A DNA stretch of 64,000 bases from DASUPK01 sp963848955. Its GTDB lineage: Bacteria > Actinomycetota > Thermoleophilia > Solirubrobacterales > 70-9. The translations under genes and the position numbers were made by a program. The stretch spans positions 310,001 to 374,000 of the forward strand of contig CAWKFQ010000017.1 in NCBI GenBank assembly GCA_963848955.1, read 5' to 3'. Below, piece after piece: positions 1 through 8,970 of the stretch; the stretch's first letter is position 1, and each line of letters begins with the position of its first letter. The notes beneath the pieces were generated by a model. It saw only the letters and a list, made by a program, of their open reading frames with translations, did not search any database and was not told the DNA's origin.

Positions 1-1
1 C

Positions 2-319
2 GCCGAGATCACCTCGACCTTCACCGTCGACGCGATCACGCGCAACAAGAAGAACGGAACGGCGACGCTCACCGTCACCGTCGCGCACCCCGGCGAGCTG
101 ACCGGGGCGGGCAAGGGCGTCAAGGTCGCCAACGCCGCCACCAGCAGCAAGACCGTAACCGCACCGGGCAGCGTGCAGCTGCTGATCAAGGCGAAGGGCA
201 AGAAGAAGAAGAAGCTGAACTCGACCGGCAAGGTCAAGGTCAAGCCGAAGATCACATACACCCCGACGGGCGGCGAGACGGTCACCAAGCCGGTGAAGGT
301 GAAGCTGATAAAGCGCTAG
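2..319 (+). CDS. C-terminal part of a secreted beta-rich protein (partial)
   Basis: The reading frame is open from the left edge to a TAG at 317-319, so only about 105 C-terminal residues are present. They contain the segment AEITSTFTVDAITRNKKNG, alternating Thr/Val strands, then a Lys-rich stretch (KAKGKKKKK) and the ending VKVKLIKR. I recall similar Lys-rich beta-strand tails at the ends of large extracellular proteins in Solirubrobacterales; that is family memory, not a search. The start and any enzymatic domain lie outside the window. Function is unknown; an exported structural or adhesive protein is an inference. Confidence 0.6.
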   Translation, partial: AEITSTFTVDAITRNKKNGTATLTVTVAHPGELTGAGKGVKVANAATSSKTVTAPGSVQLLIKAKGKKKKKLNSTGKVKVKPKITYTPTGGETVTKPVKVKLIKR

Positions 320-352
320 GCGCCTTGGTGCGTCCCTTTTCGATCAGGCTGA

Positions 353-617
353 AAGTCGCCGCCGACCCGAGACCTTGGCTTCAACGCAACCGTCGTCTCC
401 AACTGCATCGTCCAGAGGGTCAAGGGGAAGACCGTGAAGAAGCATCGTCCAGAGGGTCAAGGGCAAGACCGTGAAGAAGGCGACGAACAAACTGCGCGCC
501 GCCGGCTGCAAGGGCAAGGTGCAGAAGAAGGGCGGCAAGAGGGTGACCAAACAGAAGCCGCACGCCGGCACCGAAGTCCCACCGGGGACGCCCGTCAAGC
601 TGACGCTCGGATCCTGA
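353..617 (+). pseudogene. Remnant of a PASTA-like domain protein, frameshifted
   Basis: One frame from 353 reads LGFNATVVSNCIVQRVKGK; a second frame from 438 reads VKGKTVKKATNKLRAAGCKG and continues to TPVKLTLGS with a TGA at 615-617. Together they resemble a C-terminal PASTA-type repeat (C-V-P-like strand, K-A-x-x-x-L helix, closing V-x-L-x-x strand). The two frames are separated by a 37-bp tandem duplication that is not a multiple of three, and no start codon lies between the stop at 350 and the domain. I therefore read this as a broken C-terminal fragment, perhaps formerly part of the gene ending at 319. An assembly artefact is the main alternative. Confidence 0.45.
405..478 (+). repeat. 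37-bp direct tandem duplication
   Basis: Positions 405-441 and 442-478 carry the same 37 bases (starting GCATCGTCCAGAGGGTCAAG), differing at one base (GGGG versus GGGC). It falls in the PASTA-like remnant and shifts its frame. Confidence 0.85.
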
Positions 618-637
618 GCCTCAGGCACGGTCTCGGT

Positions 638-666
638 GGGGGAGAAAACTACCCCCCTTCCTGCGG
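638..666 (+). promoter_or_regulatory. Candidate operator, copy A, upstream of the sugar transferase
   Basis: Reads GGGGGAGAAAACTACCCCCC then TTCCTGCGG. The core is an imperfect GGGGTA-N6-TACCCC inverted repeat followed by CTGCGG, the arrangement also seen at 20950-20976 and 25795-25831 in the orientation of the downstream gene. A second, outer inverted repeat (GTGGGGGA at 636-643 and TCCCCCAC further right) surrounds it. It lies about 100 bp before the start at 764. A regulatory role is inferred only from recurrence and position. Confidence 0.4.
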
Positions 667-763
667 GGGATCTTCCCCCACACCCCGGCCCGCCCGCCAT
701 TAATTTCGAGTAGGTCGATGCCTGGCCCAAGAAGCAATCCGTCGAGACGAGGACGGGAACGGA

Positions 764-1390
764 ATGACGACATTGGGGCCACCCAGCCTTGCGTATCTGG
801 TGGTCAAGCGAGCAATGGACATGGTCCTTTCCGCGACAGCACTGATCCTGCTGGCACCGCTTCTGGTGGCGGTGGCGCTCGCCGTCAAGATCGATTGCCC
901 CGGGGCGCCGGTTCTGTTTCGCCAATCCCGCTCGGGCAGATTGGGGCGCCGATTCCCGCTCGCCAAGTTCCGCACCATGGTGCCCAACGCGGATGAGCTC
1001 AAGGAATCACTGCGCGAGCGAAGCTCGGTCTCCTGGCCGGATTTCAGGCTCGAACATGATCCACGGGTAACGCGCCTTGGCCAGGTGCTGCGGAAGACGA
1101 GCATCGACGAGCTTCCCCAGCTCTGGTCCGTCCTCCGCGGCGACATGAGCCTGGTCGGGCCTCGCCCGACCACCTTCGCCTCGGACACCTACCGCCCGTG
1201 GCAAACCGAGCGTCTGGATTTCGCGCCTGGGCTGACCGGGCCGTGGCAGGTCATGGGCCGGAACTCCATGGACTTCACCGAGCGATGCAGGCTCGAGATC
1301 AGCTTCTTTCGGAACACGTCGGTGTGGCGTGAGCTCGGGATCCTGATCCGGACGGTGCCCGTCCTCATCCGCCGGACTGGGGTCGCATGA
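764..1390 (+). CDS. Phosphoglycosyl transferase initiating exopolysaccharide synthesis
   Basis: 208 aa, the size of the catalytic core of the bacterial sugar transferase family (PF02397; WbaP C-terminal/PglC/EpsL-like). A single N-terminal hydrophobic segment (about 21-41) precedes family motifs: FRQSRSG (52-58), KFRTM (68-72), DPRVTRLG (99-106), SIDELPQL (113-120) and GDMSLVGPRP (126-135). Such monotopic membrane enzymes move a sugar-1-phosphate from a nucleotide sugar to undecaprenyl phosphate on the cytoplasmic face. The ATG has a purine-rich GGAACGGA just upstream. It is first in the plus-strand glycan operon; its stop overlaps the next ATG (ATGA at 1387). The sugar specificity cannot be read from sequence. 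Confidence 0.9.
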   Translation: MTTLGPPSLAYLVVKRAMDMVLSATALILLAPLLVAVALAVKIDCPGAPVLFRQSRSGRLGRRFPLAKFRTMVPNADELKESLRERSSVSWPDFRLEHDPRVTRLGQVLRKTSIDELPQLWSVLRGDMSLVGPRPTTFASDTYRPWQTERLDFAPGLTGPWQVMGRNSMDFTERCRLEISFFRNTSVWRELGILIRTVPVLIRRTGVA

Positions 1391-2539
1391 GAAGCCAAGC
1401 GGCCCTGCGAAACCTCAGATCGCACCGAGCTGGTCACCGAGATCGGCGAAGTCACGGCGCTCTCCGCGGAATGGCGCCCACTCGCCGAGCGGCGGGGGAA
1501 TGCCTTTCTGACGCCGGAATGGTTCCTGGCCTGGTTGCGTCACCTCGGGCATGGCTGGGAGCCGCACGTGGCGGTGGTCCGGACCCCTCGCGGGACGCTG
1601 CGAGGGCTACTCCCACTCGTGAGCTCCACGAGCAACGGTCGGGGCGAGCTTCGAGTGTGTCCGATCGGAGACCGCTTCCACCCGGTTGCGGACGCGGGGG
1701 ACGAGGAGGCGGTCGCCACCGCCGCGGCGCCCGCCATTGCGCCGCCTGGCCGTGGCCTCCATTCGCTTCTGCTCGAGAACGTGGACGCCGGGAGTGGATG
1801 GTGGCGTGCGCTGGCCAAGGCATTCCCAACTCCGCTGGCGACCGTCGAGCGAGGCGAGGCGACGCTGCCCTTCGTGGAGCTGGCGGGACTGAGCTGGGAC
1901 GAATATCTGGCGGGCCGGAGCCGCCAGCTACGCAGCCAAGTCGGCCGAAAGCTGCGCTCCCTTCGCAGGGACCACGACGTGCGGTTTCGCCGCACGGGGA
2001 GCTCAGACGAGGTCGCCGCCGACCTCGCCACCCTGCTCAGGTTGCACGACGCCCGGTGGGCCGAGCGTTCTGAGCGCTCCGCGCTCGCGGATCCCACGAT
2101 CCGCGAATTTCACCTCGAGTTCGCGCGTGCCGCGTTCGAGCGAGGGTGGCTGCGGCTCACCGTGATGGAGGTGGATGAGGTCCCGATCGCGGCGCTCTAC
2201 GGGTGGCTGATCGGTGGGCGCTGGTCCTACTACCAGGCGGGATTCGATCCGGCATGGTCCCGCCACAGCCCCGGATTTCTCCTGCTCGCGGAGACCATCA
2301 GGGAGGCGATCGAGGACGGGGCCTCGGAGTACGACATGCTGCGCGGAGACGAGGCGTTCAAGCGGCGCTTCGCGACCTCGTCTCGCGCGACACGCACCAT
2401 CCTCCTGGCGCCCCGCGGACACCAGGCGCACATCAACGCAGCGGCCGTGGATCGCCTGCGCCGGGCGTGGCGCACCCTGCCCGCGCAACCCAGGGCCCGG
2501 GCGCGGCGACTCGCGGGCCGGCTCGGTGTAAGCCGTTGA
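1387..2539 (+). CDS. FemAB/BioF2-like GNAT acyltransferase (one frameshift)
   Basis: The ATG at 1387 overlaps the preceding stop as ATGA. The homologous frame is entered after about 12 codons: from about 1425 it reads ELVTEIGEVTALSAEW, ending in a TGA at 2539, giving about 380 aa. The later part has WDEYLAGRSRQLRSQVGRK, a DARW segment and YDMLRGDEAFKRRF, typical of the GNAT_6/CelD-like family (COG5653) found in polysaccharide loci. Members transfer acyl or aminoacyl groups; here glycan decoration is likely by context. A frame change near 1420 is needed because no good start exists in the main frame. A related protein is encoded at 23921-25054. Confidence 0.75.
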
Positions 2540-2560
2540 GAACCCAACCCGGTTCGAGAC

Positions 2561-4142
2561 GTGGACCGCACACCTGACCACGGCGAGGGTGAGGCGGCAG
2601 CCGCCGAGGGCCTCACGGGTACGGTGGTGCGAGGAACGGCGCTCGCGGGAACCGGCTTTGCGCTGAGCCAGGCTCTCACCCTCGCGGCCTATCTCGTCCT
2701 GGCGCGACTCGTGACCCCGACCGAGTTCGGCCAGTTCACAGCGGGCATGGTCCTGGTCGCGCTCGCCGACCTCTACACGGACTCGGGCATGATGTCGGCG
2801 CTCGTCTACCGACGCGATCGAGTCAATGAGGCCGCCGCCACCGCCGTGATCGCGACGGTGATCGGCGGCCTTGCGGTCTCGCTCGCTCTGCTGGCGCTGG
2901 CGCCCCTGATCGGCGCTTTCTTCGGCAGCACAACCATCGCAGGCGTCGCGATGGCGGTATCCGGGATGAGCCTCGTGCGAGCGAGCGGCGTGGTCCCGGA
3001 TGCCCTGCTGCAGCGTCGCTTCTCGTTCCTTCGGCGAACGATCGTCGAGCCCGCGTCCGTGCTCGCCTTCGGCATCACCGGCGTCGTCCTGACGGCGAAC
3101 GGGCTTGGGAGTCTGGGGGCTCGTCATCGCCCAGTACGCCTCGGTGGTGGTCAAGACGGTTCTCTCGTGGGGGCTGGTCCGTTGGCGACCGCAGCTGCGA
3201 CTCGCGTCGTATGCGATGTGGCGGGAGCTGATCTCCTACGGGCGACACACGATCGCCGCCACCACCGTGATTCGGGTGGGTGAGGAGATCCCGGTCCTCC
3301 TGCTCGGGCGATTCACCGGCGCCGCAGCCTTGGGCCAGTTCCGATACGGGCGCCGGATCGCGGCCCTGCCGTTGGCGATGCTGATGGCCGCGGCCTCCTA
3401 CGTGCTGTTTCCGGCGTTCGCGCGGATCGCCACCGAGCGAGAGCGATTCCACGCGAGCGTGCTGCGGGCACTGCGCTGGATGGCGATCCTCGCCTTCGGC
3501 GGCGGCCTGATCATGATCCCGCTCGGCGAGCCCCTGACGACGCTGGCCTTCGGCCCAGTCTGGGCAGACGCGGGAAAGGCGGCGATGGCACTCGGGGTCT
3601 TCGCCGCGGCCCGCGGGGTCAGCTCTTTGATCGTGGAGACGCTGAAGGCCGACGGCCGGCCCGACGTCGTCACCCGGATGAACGTCGTCGAAGTCGTCGT
3701 CGGGAGCGCCGCGATGATCGCGCTGCTGCCGCTCGGCCTCGTCGGCGTCTGCATCGGAGTCTCGATCGGGGCAGTGGTGCGAGCGGCATACGCGTTCAGC
3801 CGCGCATACGCCGTTGTGGGCCTTCCGCTGACGAAGATGCTGGACGCGATCCGTGCCCCGCTGCTCGCCGCACTCGCGATGGTGGCCATCCTCTTCCCGC
3901 TCGAGACATTCGTCGTCCAGGCCGGAGATCAGGCCACGGCCACCGGCCTCCTCCTGGTTGCGCTCGAGGCGGCGCTCGGGCTCGCGATCTACGCGGGGAT
4001 CCTGCACGCGCTCGTACCGGGCACCCTGGCGGAGTTCCGCTATCTGGTCGGGAGGATGTGGAAGCGGTCCAGACCGGACGGTGAGATGAGCGATCGGCCG
4101 CGGATGTCCCCCGGTCTTTCCGCAACGGTGAGGTCGGGCTAG
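2561..4142 (+). CDS. Wzx-type oligosaccharide flippase (one frameshift)
   Basis: About 526 aa when two frames are joined near 3100. The first frame runs from 2561 through GITGVVLTANG; the second resumes with GVWGLVIAQYASVVVKTVLS and ends at a TAG at 4140-4142. The break is at an ACGGGCTTGGG stretch where deleting one G restores the frame. Multiple hydrophobic segments and the polysaccharide synthase family pattern (FALSQALTLAAYLVLARLVT, LLGRFTGAAALGQFRYGRRI) match PF13440/PF01943 flippases with 12-14 helices. The role would be to flip undecaprenyl-diphosphate-linked repeat units across the membrane. The next gene starts directly after the stop. The C-terminus is hydrophilic. Confidence 0.85.
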
Positions 4143-5352
4143 GTGTTCCGTCAGCGGCGCCTCAAGGTGGTCACGCTGGTACGTGAGATCGGCCCCGCCG
4201 GCGGCGGCGGTGCCGAGAGGGTGGCTCGTGACCTGCTCGTCGAGCTCGATCCGAAGCGGTTCGAGCGGATCCTGTTCGTAAGCCGTCCCCACCGTGACCG
4301 GACCGGCGAACAGGTGGTGGCGGACCTGCGGCGGCGGGGGGTGGACGTCCGCTTCCTGAGGCGCCGCTTCAAGTACGACCCGCTCGCCTGGTGGCCGCTG
4401 TTTCGGGCATTGCGGCGCGAGCGGGTCGACGTGCTTCACACGCATGCCTTCGGCCAGAACGCATGGGGATCACTTCTCGGCCGACTCGCCGGCGTGCCCG
4501 TGGTGATCACCCATGAGCACAATCGGGAATTCACCGGCCGCACGTTGCGCCCGATGATCGACCGAGAGCTCATCGCGCGCTGCGCCAGACGCGATGATCG
4601 TGGTGTCCGGAGGAGGCTCGCCGCAGGATGATCGAGGTCGAGCGCGTCCCGCCCGAGCGCCTGGTGCTGCTCCCGAACGGGCTCCGGCGCTGCCGCCCGG
4701 TGACGGACGAGCGCGTGCGCGCGGATCTCGGCATCGGCAGCGACGACCCGGTGGTGGGCACCGTTTGCATCATCCGCTCGGAGAAGGCGCTCGACGTCCT
4801 GGTGCGGCGCCGTGGCGCTGCTGATCAGGGACTTTCCTCGCCTTCGCGTGCTGATCGTCGGCACTGGCCCCGGCCGTGCGGGCGTGGAGGCGCTCACGGA
4901 GCAACTCGAGCTCTCCGACTGCGTCCACTTCACGGGCGCCCGAGCCGACGTGGCCGACGTCCTGGAGGCGATGGACGTCGCGGTGCTCTGCTCGGACTAT
5001 GAGGGCAGTCCGCGCTCGATTCTCGAGTTCATGGATGCCGGCAAGCCGATCGTCGCCACGCGTGTGGGTGGGGTTCCGGAGTTCATCGACGACGGGGTTC
5101 ACGGCGTGCTCATACCTCCCCGCGACGAGGAGGCTCTCGCCGCTGCTGTCGGAGGTCTGCTGCGGGATCTGGATGGTGGAGGCGAGATGGGCGCCCGGGC
5201 GCGCGACCGTTGCCGCCGCGAGTTCAGCCTCGCATCGCACCGTCGACAGCCTCCAGCAGCTCTATGAGGAGCTTCATTCGTCTCGGACGGGCAACCTCGC
5301 GAAGAGCTCCCGGCACGCGTCTCGGTGCGATGACGGCCCCGCACTGAGCTGA
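4143..5352 (+). CDS. GT4-type glycosyltransferase (several frameshifts)
   Basis: GTG start at 4143 immediately after the flippase. The N-terminal GT-B half has a glycine-rich loop (EIGPAGGGGAERVARDLL) and VDVLHTHAFGQNAWGSLLGR; the C-terminal half has LRVLIVGTGPGRAGVE and the EGSPRSILEFMDAGKPIVAT donor-site region of GT4. The frame changes near 4585, 4620, 4805 and 5235; the last frame ends QQLYEELHSS and stops at 5352. Joined, the protein is about 400 aa, normal for GT4. Either it is decayed or, more likely given similar breaks all along this strand, the assembly contains indels. Probably a cytoplasmic enzyme adding a sugar to the lipid-linked repeat unit. Confidence 0.7.
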
Positions 5353-5363
5353 GGGCCAGCGCC

Positions 5364-6973
5364 ATGCTGCGCATCGGAGTCGTGCTGAGTGGGATGCGAG
5401 CGGCCGCCTGGGCCGCCTGGGTGCTGAGAGCGATCCGTGCGCACGACCAGCTGGAGCTCGCGCTGGCCGTCATCTCCGATCGCGATCGTCAACGAGCGGC
5501 CCTCGAAGCTCTTCGCGGTCTATGAGGCTCTCGACCGCCGAGTCTTCCCGCAGTACCCCGATGCGCTCGAGCCGGTGGACGTCTCGGCCGCGCTGGAGGG
5601 CGTGCCCCGAGTGCAGCTCCGGGCATCCCCTGGGCGGCAGGAGTCGTATGAGTACAGCGACCGGCCGCCCGATGAGCCCCCGCTCGACGTTCTCGTCTGC
5701 CTCGGGACGCGCGGGCTTGCCTCTGGCGAGATTCCGCTCCCGGTCCGACACGGCGTGTGGACTCTCCACGTCGGCGACCCGCGCCGGTACCGCGGCGAGC
5801 CCGCATTGTTCTGGGAGCTCTTCTTCGCGCGAGCCCGCCTCAACCAGCGTCCTGGAGGCCGTCGCCGAAAGCCCCGGAGAGCGCAGGGAGCTCTACCGGT
5901 CGTCGACGGCGACCGACCCGGTCTCGCTGCAGCGCACGCGCAACCCGGTCTACTGGAAGAGCGCCCGCTTCGTGCTTCGGCGCCTCGAGGACCTCTTGGC
6001 CGGGCGATGGAATCCCAAGCGCCAACCGGCGGACCCGCGGCAGAGACAGGGACGGACGCGCGCCGTCGAATGCCGATGCGGTCCGGCATATGGCCAGGGT
6101 CGCTGCGAGGATCACGGCGTCGTAGGCTTCGCCGCGCCGCCTTTCGCCGCCAATGGTTCCTTGGCCTTCGGCGGCGACGGGCGGACACCCTCCCGCACGA
6201 GGATCCCACCCCCTGGCAAGTGGTAACGCCGCCCGCTGATCGCTACTGGGCGGATCCCTTCGTCTTTCAGCGCGACGGTGTGACGCATCGTCTTCTTCGA
6301 GCAGGTCCGCTACGCCGACGCGAAGGGCGAGTTGGTTGTGGCGCGGCTGGAGCAAGGCGGCGAGCTGAGCGCCCCCGAGCCGGTTCTGCGTGCCGCTCAC
6401 CACCTCTCGTACCCCTACGTATTCCGCGATGGCGCGGAAATCTTCATGATCCCGGAGTCCTGCGAGGCCCGGCGCGTCGAGCTCTGGGCTGCGACTGACT
6501 TCCCCACCGGTTGGACCCCGGTCAGGGTGCTGCTCGAGGGGGTCGTGGCCGTCGACGCGAGCGTCCTGCGTCACGACGGGCTGTATTGGATGTGGCTGAA
6601 CGAGAGCTTCGAGGGTGGTCGCCTCGACGACGAGACGTTCCTGTACTTCAGCGACCGGCTCGATACGGGCTGGACTCCGCATCCGCGCAATCCAGTCGTA
6701 TCCGATGCGCGGCGGGCGCGTCCCGCGGGTCGGCCGTTTCTCCACGGCGACGTCCTCATCCGACCTGCCCAGGACTGCACTGGCCGCTACGGCTCCCATG
6801 TCGTATTCAATGCCGTCGAGGTCCTGACGCCGGACGATTACCAAGAGAGGCCGCTCGGAATGCTCGGTCCGAGCTGGGCGGGAGAGCGCAACCTTTGCAC
6901 CCACACCTACACGCTCGACGGGCCGTTCGAGGCGACGGACGGTCTGCGCCTGATCTCGAGGCTGCGCCGATGA
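5364..6973 (+). CDS. Formyltransferase-like plus GINT1-N-like protein (several frameshifts)
   Basis: Reconstructed from pieces in three frames. The start (5364) gives MLRIGVVLSGMRAAAWAAWV, a Rossmann-like opening; DVLVCLGTRGLASGEIP and VRHGVWTLHVGDPRRYRGEP follow and resemble the formyltransferase-like N-domain found in bacterial homologues of glucosamine inositolphosphorylceramide transferase. The second half (about 6200-6973: DRYWADPFVFQRDGVTH, SYPYVFRDGAEIFMIPES, GERNLCTHTYTLDGPFEA) matches the beta-propeller GINT1 N-terminal domain. Frame changes are needed near 5470, 5840, 6100-6200 and 6290. In bacteria such proteins sit in polysaccharide loci; the reaction is not established. The stop overlaps the next ATG (ATGA at 6970). 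Confidence 0.6.
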
Positions 6974-8359
6974 CGAGGAGGCGCGAACCCTCCTACGGTC
7001 GCGGCGCGTCGGGAGACCGGCAGGCGATCGTAGTCTCGTTTGCCCGTGGCAACCCCCTCTGGCCCCGGGTTCAACGCACCAAACACCTGGTGACTGCCCT
7101 CGAGCGGGAGTTCGAGCTCCGAGTTCAGCCAGTGCCCGCTCCGACCGCGGACGCCGTGAGTACCTACGAGGCGACGCTGCCCGGGCGTGTCGCGCGGAAG
7201 GCTCTCCGCCCGTTCGTTGGTCGACAGGTTCGAGCTCACGGCGCGATTGGCGTTGCGCGGTTGGAATCCGTCGGGTAGGGGCGCGCTCTTGATCGGCTGG
7301 CCGTTTTCGCCGATCTACGTCGCGGCGTCACATCTCGTCGCCGCCGGAGTTCCGTACGTCGTCGACGCCGGAGATCCCTGGGCACTGACCGATCCGTCGC
7401 CTCCCCCGTGGACCCGAGTCGTGGAGCGACGGCGAGCAGAGGCCGCGGAGACGTTCCTGTGGAGACACGCCGCGGGGGGAGTCGTAACCACCGAAACGCA
7501 GGCGAACAGCCTGCATGCGCTCCTCCCGGATCTCAAACTGCTCGTTCGACCCAATGGGTACTTCACGGCCGCTGAGCCCAAGGTCGACGGCGAGCCCGCC
7601 AGCGCTGAGGCCTCTGAGCTGCGCCTGGTTCAGTTTGGCTCGGTCAATTCTGCAAGGCTCCCGATCGGCGACTGGCTCTCGAGACTGCGGACCGCGGCGG
7701 GACTCACAAGGGTGCGCTTCGCCAACTACGGGCACGTGGACCGGCCCGAGCTGTTGCGGAGCCGAGATCCTGCGGTCGTCGTTGAAACGCATGCCCCGGT
7801 CGACTGGGGACGGGCCTGCCAGATCGCACGTGCCTTCGACGCGGCGCTGGTGGTCGCGAACAGGAATCCGGCTCAGCTGCCCAGTAAGGCGGTTCAGTAC
7901 TTGACCCTGCCGATTCAGCGGATCGCCCTGACCGCGAGCAGCGACCGTGGCGAGCTGGGCGCCTTCGCCTCGCAGCGCCCGGCGTTCATCGCGGTGGGAG
8001 TGGACTCGCCGGAAGACATCCCGCGCCTGATGGGCCACCTGCGTCGCGAGTGGTCGGACGAGGAGCTGCGTCCGCCGGCCGCCGACTCCTGGCCCCAGGT
8101 CGGGCGCCAGGTCGTGGGTTCGCAGTCGAGTGTTGGGACCGCGCAGGGCCGCCCCTCGGTCGGCATGCCGACAGTGTCCGTATCGGAGCCCTTACTTGAT
8201 CGCCAGATATCCGGAGCCTGGCTTGATGAACTCGCCGGCGAACCGCAATGGCTTGGCCGATCGCACGATCCTCAGGGCGCTGCTTCGCCAGCCCTCGAAG
8301 CTCTGACTGTCCTTCAGGTCCCAGCGCTCGACGACGTCCTGGAACCCGGCCGAGCGTAG
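6970..8359 (+). CDS. Glycosyltransferase, GT-B type (one or two frameshifts)
   Basis: ATG at 6970 overlaps the previous stop. It begins RRREPSYGRGASGDRQAIVV and SFARGNPLWPRVQRTKHLVT, then shifts frame near 7210 and continues with LLIGWPFSPIYVAASHLVAA, GVPYVVDAGDPWALTDPSPP, LLVRPNGYF and PAQLPSKAVQYLTLP. The GDPW and N-G-Y/F patterns are usual for group-1-like glycosyltransferases of surface-glycan loci. The open frame runs to 8359 but overlaps the convergent methyltransferase by about 170 bp; homologous coding probably ends near 8110-8200. An alternative frame stops at 8197-8199, just inside the methyltransferase end. Last gene of the plus-strand run. Confidence 0.65.
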
Positions 8360-8959
8360 GTCGCGCTTCACACCCCACGGTGTGAACCAGTTGACCGCCG
8401 GAGCAGTAGTTCCACCGACCAGGGAGGGGCGGTTTTTGGCCGCCCACCGCATAATGCGGCGCTGCAGCGACCGTGGATACCAGGGAAAGAGCGGGAATCC
8501 CGCGATCTCATGCTGGTGTGGATTCAGAGCGCTCGTCGTATGGAAGTAGAACCCGCCTCCGCGTCTCAGCACACGGTGAACCTCCCGGAATGCGGCGATA
8601 TGGTCACCCACATGCTCCATGACCGAGAGGGCGATGACCAGATCGAACTCCTCGTCCTCGTAGGGAAGATCCTCCGCCCGGCCATGGTCGACCTCGAGCT
8701 CGATTCCAGTCCTCTCCGCGACCTTGCGGCTGTTCTCGATCGCGGGCTCCCAAGGCTCAATCCCGCGTGCGTCGTAGCCGGCGTTGCTGAGCGCGTAGAC
8801 GAACAAACCCTGAGCGGCGCCCAGCTCCAGCGCCCTCCCTCCCGGCCTGACGCGGTCACAGTGCGGCGCGACCTCCGCGAGGAGCTTGTCCATCCTGGCC
8901 TCGTACTCGGGAAGGAGCGTCATTACTGCATCTATGGTCCTGCGCTCGGTGGCGCACAT
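8192..8959 (-). CDS. SAM-dependent class I methyltransferase
   Basis: 255 aa from the ATG at 8959, 11 nt after the ligase stop; an upstream in-frame extension would overlap that gene. Motif I is ALELGAAQGLFVYALS, the acidic post-I region is ARGIEPWEPAIENSRK, and motif IV/V is FDLVIALSVMEHVGDHIAAF followed by LRRGGGFYFHTTSALNP. This is the Methyltransf_11/23 fold common in glycan clusters, where it O-methylates sugars or caps chains. It is the last gene of the long minus-strand operon. The substrate cannot be deduced; a small-molecule role is less likely given the context. Confidence 0.8.
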   Translation of the reverse strand: MCATERRTIDAVMTLLPEYEARMDKLLAEVAPHCDRVRPGGRALELGAAQGLFVYALSNAGYDARGIEPWEPAIENSRKVAERTGIELEVDHGRAEDLPYEDEEFDLVIALSVMEHVGDHIAAFREVHRVLRRGGGFYFHTTSALNPHQHEIAGFPLFPWYPRSLQRRIMRWAAKNRPSLVGGTTAPAVNWFTPWGVKRDLRSAGFQDVVERWDLKDSQSFEGWRSSALRIVRSAKPLRFAGEFIKPGSGYLAIK

Positions 8960-8970
8960 CCCGCGCACCG

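Noticed and set aside
3075..4445. 456-codon minus-strand open frame across the flippase and GT4 genes
   Set aside because: His/Arg/Asp-rich shadow without domain features; plus-strand genes carry family motifs throughout.
4143..7280. Programmed ribosomal frameshifting or true pseudogenes
   Set aside because: Breaks are too many, lack slippery heptamers with downstream structures, and preserve all family motifs in order. Sequence error is simpler.
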